NCBI GenBank assembly: GCA_017382555.1
Contig: JAFOAB010000363.1
Coordinates: forward strand, 1 to 6,628
DNA: 6,628 bases
Direction: 5' to 3'
Source of the DNA: Clostridia bacterium
GTDB taxonomy: Bacteria > Bacillota > Clostridia > Oscillospirales > CAG-272
In this document: one piece after another, positions 5,894 through 6,628 of the stretch
Numbering within the stretch: the stretch's first letter is position 1
Layout: each line of letters begins with the position of its first letter
Translations under genes and position numbers: made by a program
The notes under the pieces: generated by a model
What the model saw: only the letters and a program-made list of their open reading frames with translations
Database searches by the model: none
Told to the model about the DNA's origin: nothing

Positions 5894-6565
5894 TTATTTT
5901 AATTCCTCAAGCTCCAAAAGCCCCGTTACGTTTTCAACGGTCAGCTTTGGGATCGGCATATCGGGGAAATTCCACGGGGTTGTCCTTACCCACACGGGCA
6001 CACAGCCGGCATCCGTGCTTCCCTTCACGTCGTTTATCGGGTTATCGCCCACGTACAGCATTTCGCCCGTCTTGATGCCGAGGCGCTCTGCCATCGCGTA
6101 AAAAATCTCTGTATGCGGCTTTTGAAGCCCAAATTCACCGCCGACGATTATCTCGTCGAAAAGCTCGCTCATACCCAGCATTTCGATCTTTTTGCGCTGG
6201 ACGTGCGGTCTGCCGTTTGTGATAAGCGCAACGGCAAAGCCGCGCCTTTTCAGCTCCCTTACCGTCGGTATCGCAAAATCGTAGGGCGCGAAGAATGTGG
6301 TGTACGTATCGTAGTGGAGCTTTATCATATCCTCAAGCGTTGGCGGCTCGTTGAAGATGCCGCACCTCGCAAGCTCGGTATAAAGCTTATCAAGCCCGTG
6401 ATGGGCAAGGCGCTTATCGTGCTCCTTCCACTCGCTTGCGATCTGCTCGTCCGTAACGCCCTCGGCAACGGAAAAACGCTCGCGCACCGTATGCGCGGCA
6501 AGCTCTATCGTGCCGTAGCGGTCGTATAGGGTATGGTCAAGGTCGAAAACTACCGCCTTTATCAT
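5894..6565 (-). CDS. HAD-superfamily hydrolase (subfamily IA, probable phosphatase)
   Basis: The protein has 223 residues, the usual length for small HAD-IA phosphatases. All four HAD motifs are in place: motif I DLDHT with nucleophile D8 and acid/base D10, motif II ITNG with T116, motif III K149 in GLQKPH, and motif IV GDNPIND with D174 and D179. Between motifs I and II is an alpha-helical cap (about residues 18-90), as in YjjG or phosphoglycolate-phosphatase-like enzymes. It is predicted to be a cytoplasmic, magnesium-dependent phosphomonoesterase; the substrate (nucleotide, sugar phosphate or other) cannot be read. The start at 6565 gives the canonical MIKAVVFDLDHT opening. It lies one base after the stop of the preceding gene, with no clear Shine-Dalgarno, so translation is probably coupled to that gene. 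It ends with TAA at 5896-5894. Confidence 0.95.
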   Translation of the reverse strand: MIKAVVFDLDHTLYDRYGTIELAAHTVRERFSVAEGVTDEQIASEWKEHDKRLAHHGLDKLYTELARCGIFNEPPTLEDMIKLHYDTYTTFFAPYDFAIPTVRELKRRGFAVALITNGRPHVQRKKIEMLGMSELFDEIIVGGEFGLQKPHTEIFYAMAERLGIKTGEMLYVGDNPINDVKGSTDAGCVPVWVRTTPWNFPDMPIPKLTVENVTGLLELEELK

Positions 6566-6566
6566 A

Positions 6567-6628
6567 TCAGCCGAGCGCTACGCGGGTGGTAAACACCTCG
6601 GTCTTGCCCGCACCGAGACGGATGTAGC
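6567..6628 (-). CDS. C-terminal end of an unidentified gene, 5' part beyond window
   Basis: The minus-strand frame entering from the right edge reads YIRLGAGKTEVFTTRVALG and stops with TGA at 6569-6567, one base before the HAD start. Of the other two minus-strand frames here, one hits a TAG within the segment and the other runs to a TGA overlapping the HAD start. The tight junction with the HAD gene and the shared strand make a real upstream gene in the same operon likely. Nineteen residues are too few to name a family. Confidence 0.6.
   Translation of the reverse strand, partial: YIRLGAGKTEVFTTRVALG

Noticed and set aside
5824..6101. Two overlapping plus-strand frames of 83 and 88 codons
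   Set aside because: They start in AT-rich intergenic DNA and lie mostly antisense to the HAD gene, with no ribosome binding site or motif.
6113..6529. Plus-strand open frame of 138 codons
   Set aside because: It is codon-aligned antisense to the HAD hydrolase, which has all four catalytic motifs.

Overview
The window looks like a chromosomal segment from a Gram-positive, probably uncultured gut-type Clostridia bacterium. This is inferred from strong AAGGAG-type ribosome binding sites, a lipoprotein solute-binding protein with a Thr/Pro/Glu-rich linker, a DUF1565-like secreted beta-helix protein and sigma-A-like promoters. No taxonomic marker gene is present. Every convincing gene lies on the minus strand, so transcription runs from the right edge towards the left edge.

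Right to left: 6628-6567 holds the last codons of an unidentified gene. One base later comes a HAD-family phosphatase (6565-5894), apparently translationally coupled to it. A gene-free stretch of about 480 bases (5893-5415) follows. It contains two AT-rich hairpins, a cluster of three small tetraloop hairpins, a perfect 15-bp hairpin with a T-tract (a minus-strand intrinsic terminator) and a good sigma-A-like promoter for the next gene. A perfect TATAAT box upstream of the hairpin cluster, together with the terminator, outlines a possible small RNA of about 150 nt.

Next is a lipoprotein of the extracellular solute-binding family (5414-3915). After a 60-base gap with two palindromes comes the largest object in the window: an open reading frame starting at 3854 that runs off the left edge (at least 1284 residues). 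It has a signal peptide, three successive beta-helix modules, two of which open with a DUF1565-like header, and a C-terminal GH43-type five-bladed propeller. It has no stop inside the window and is easily missed. The long plus-strand reading frames opposite it are codon-aligned shadows.

The solute-binding lipoprotein and the giant secreted protein are probably co-transcribed and suggest glycan binding or processing at the cell surface. No permease, ATPase or regulator is visible. The GH43 domain keeps its catalytic-base Asp and general-acid Glu, but seems to lack two other conserved active-site residues, so its activity is uncertain. I see no defence system, CRISPR array, insertion sequence, tRNA or rRNA.
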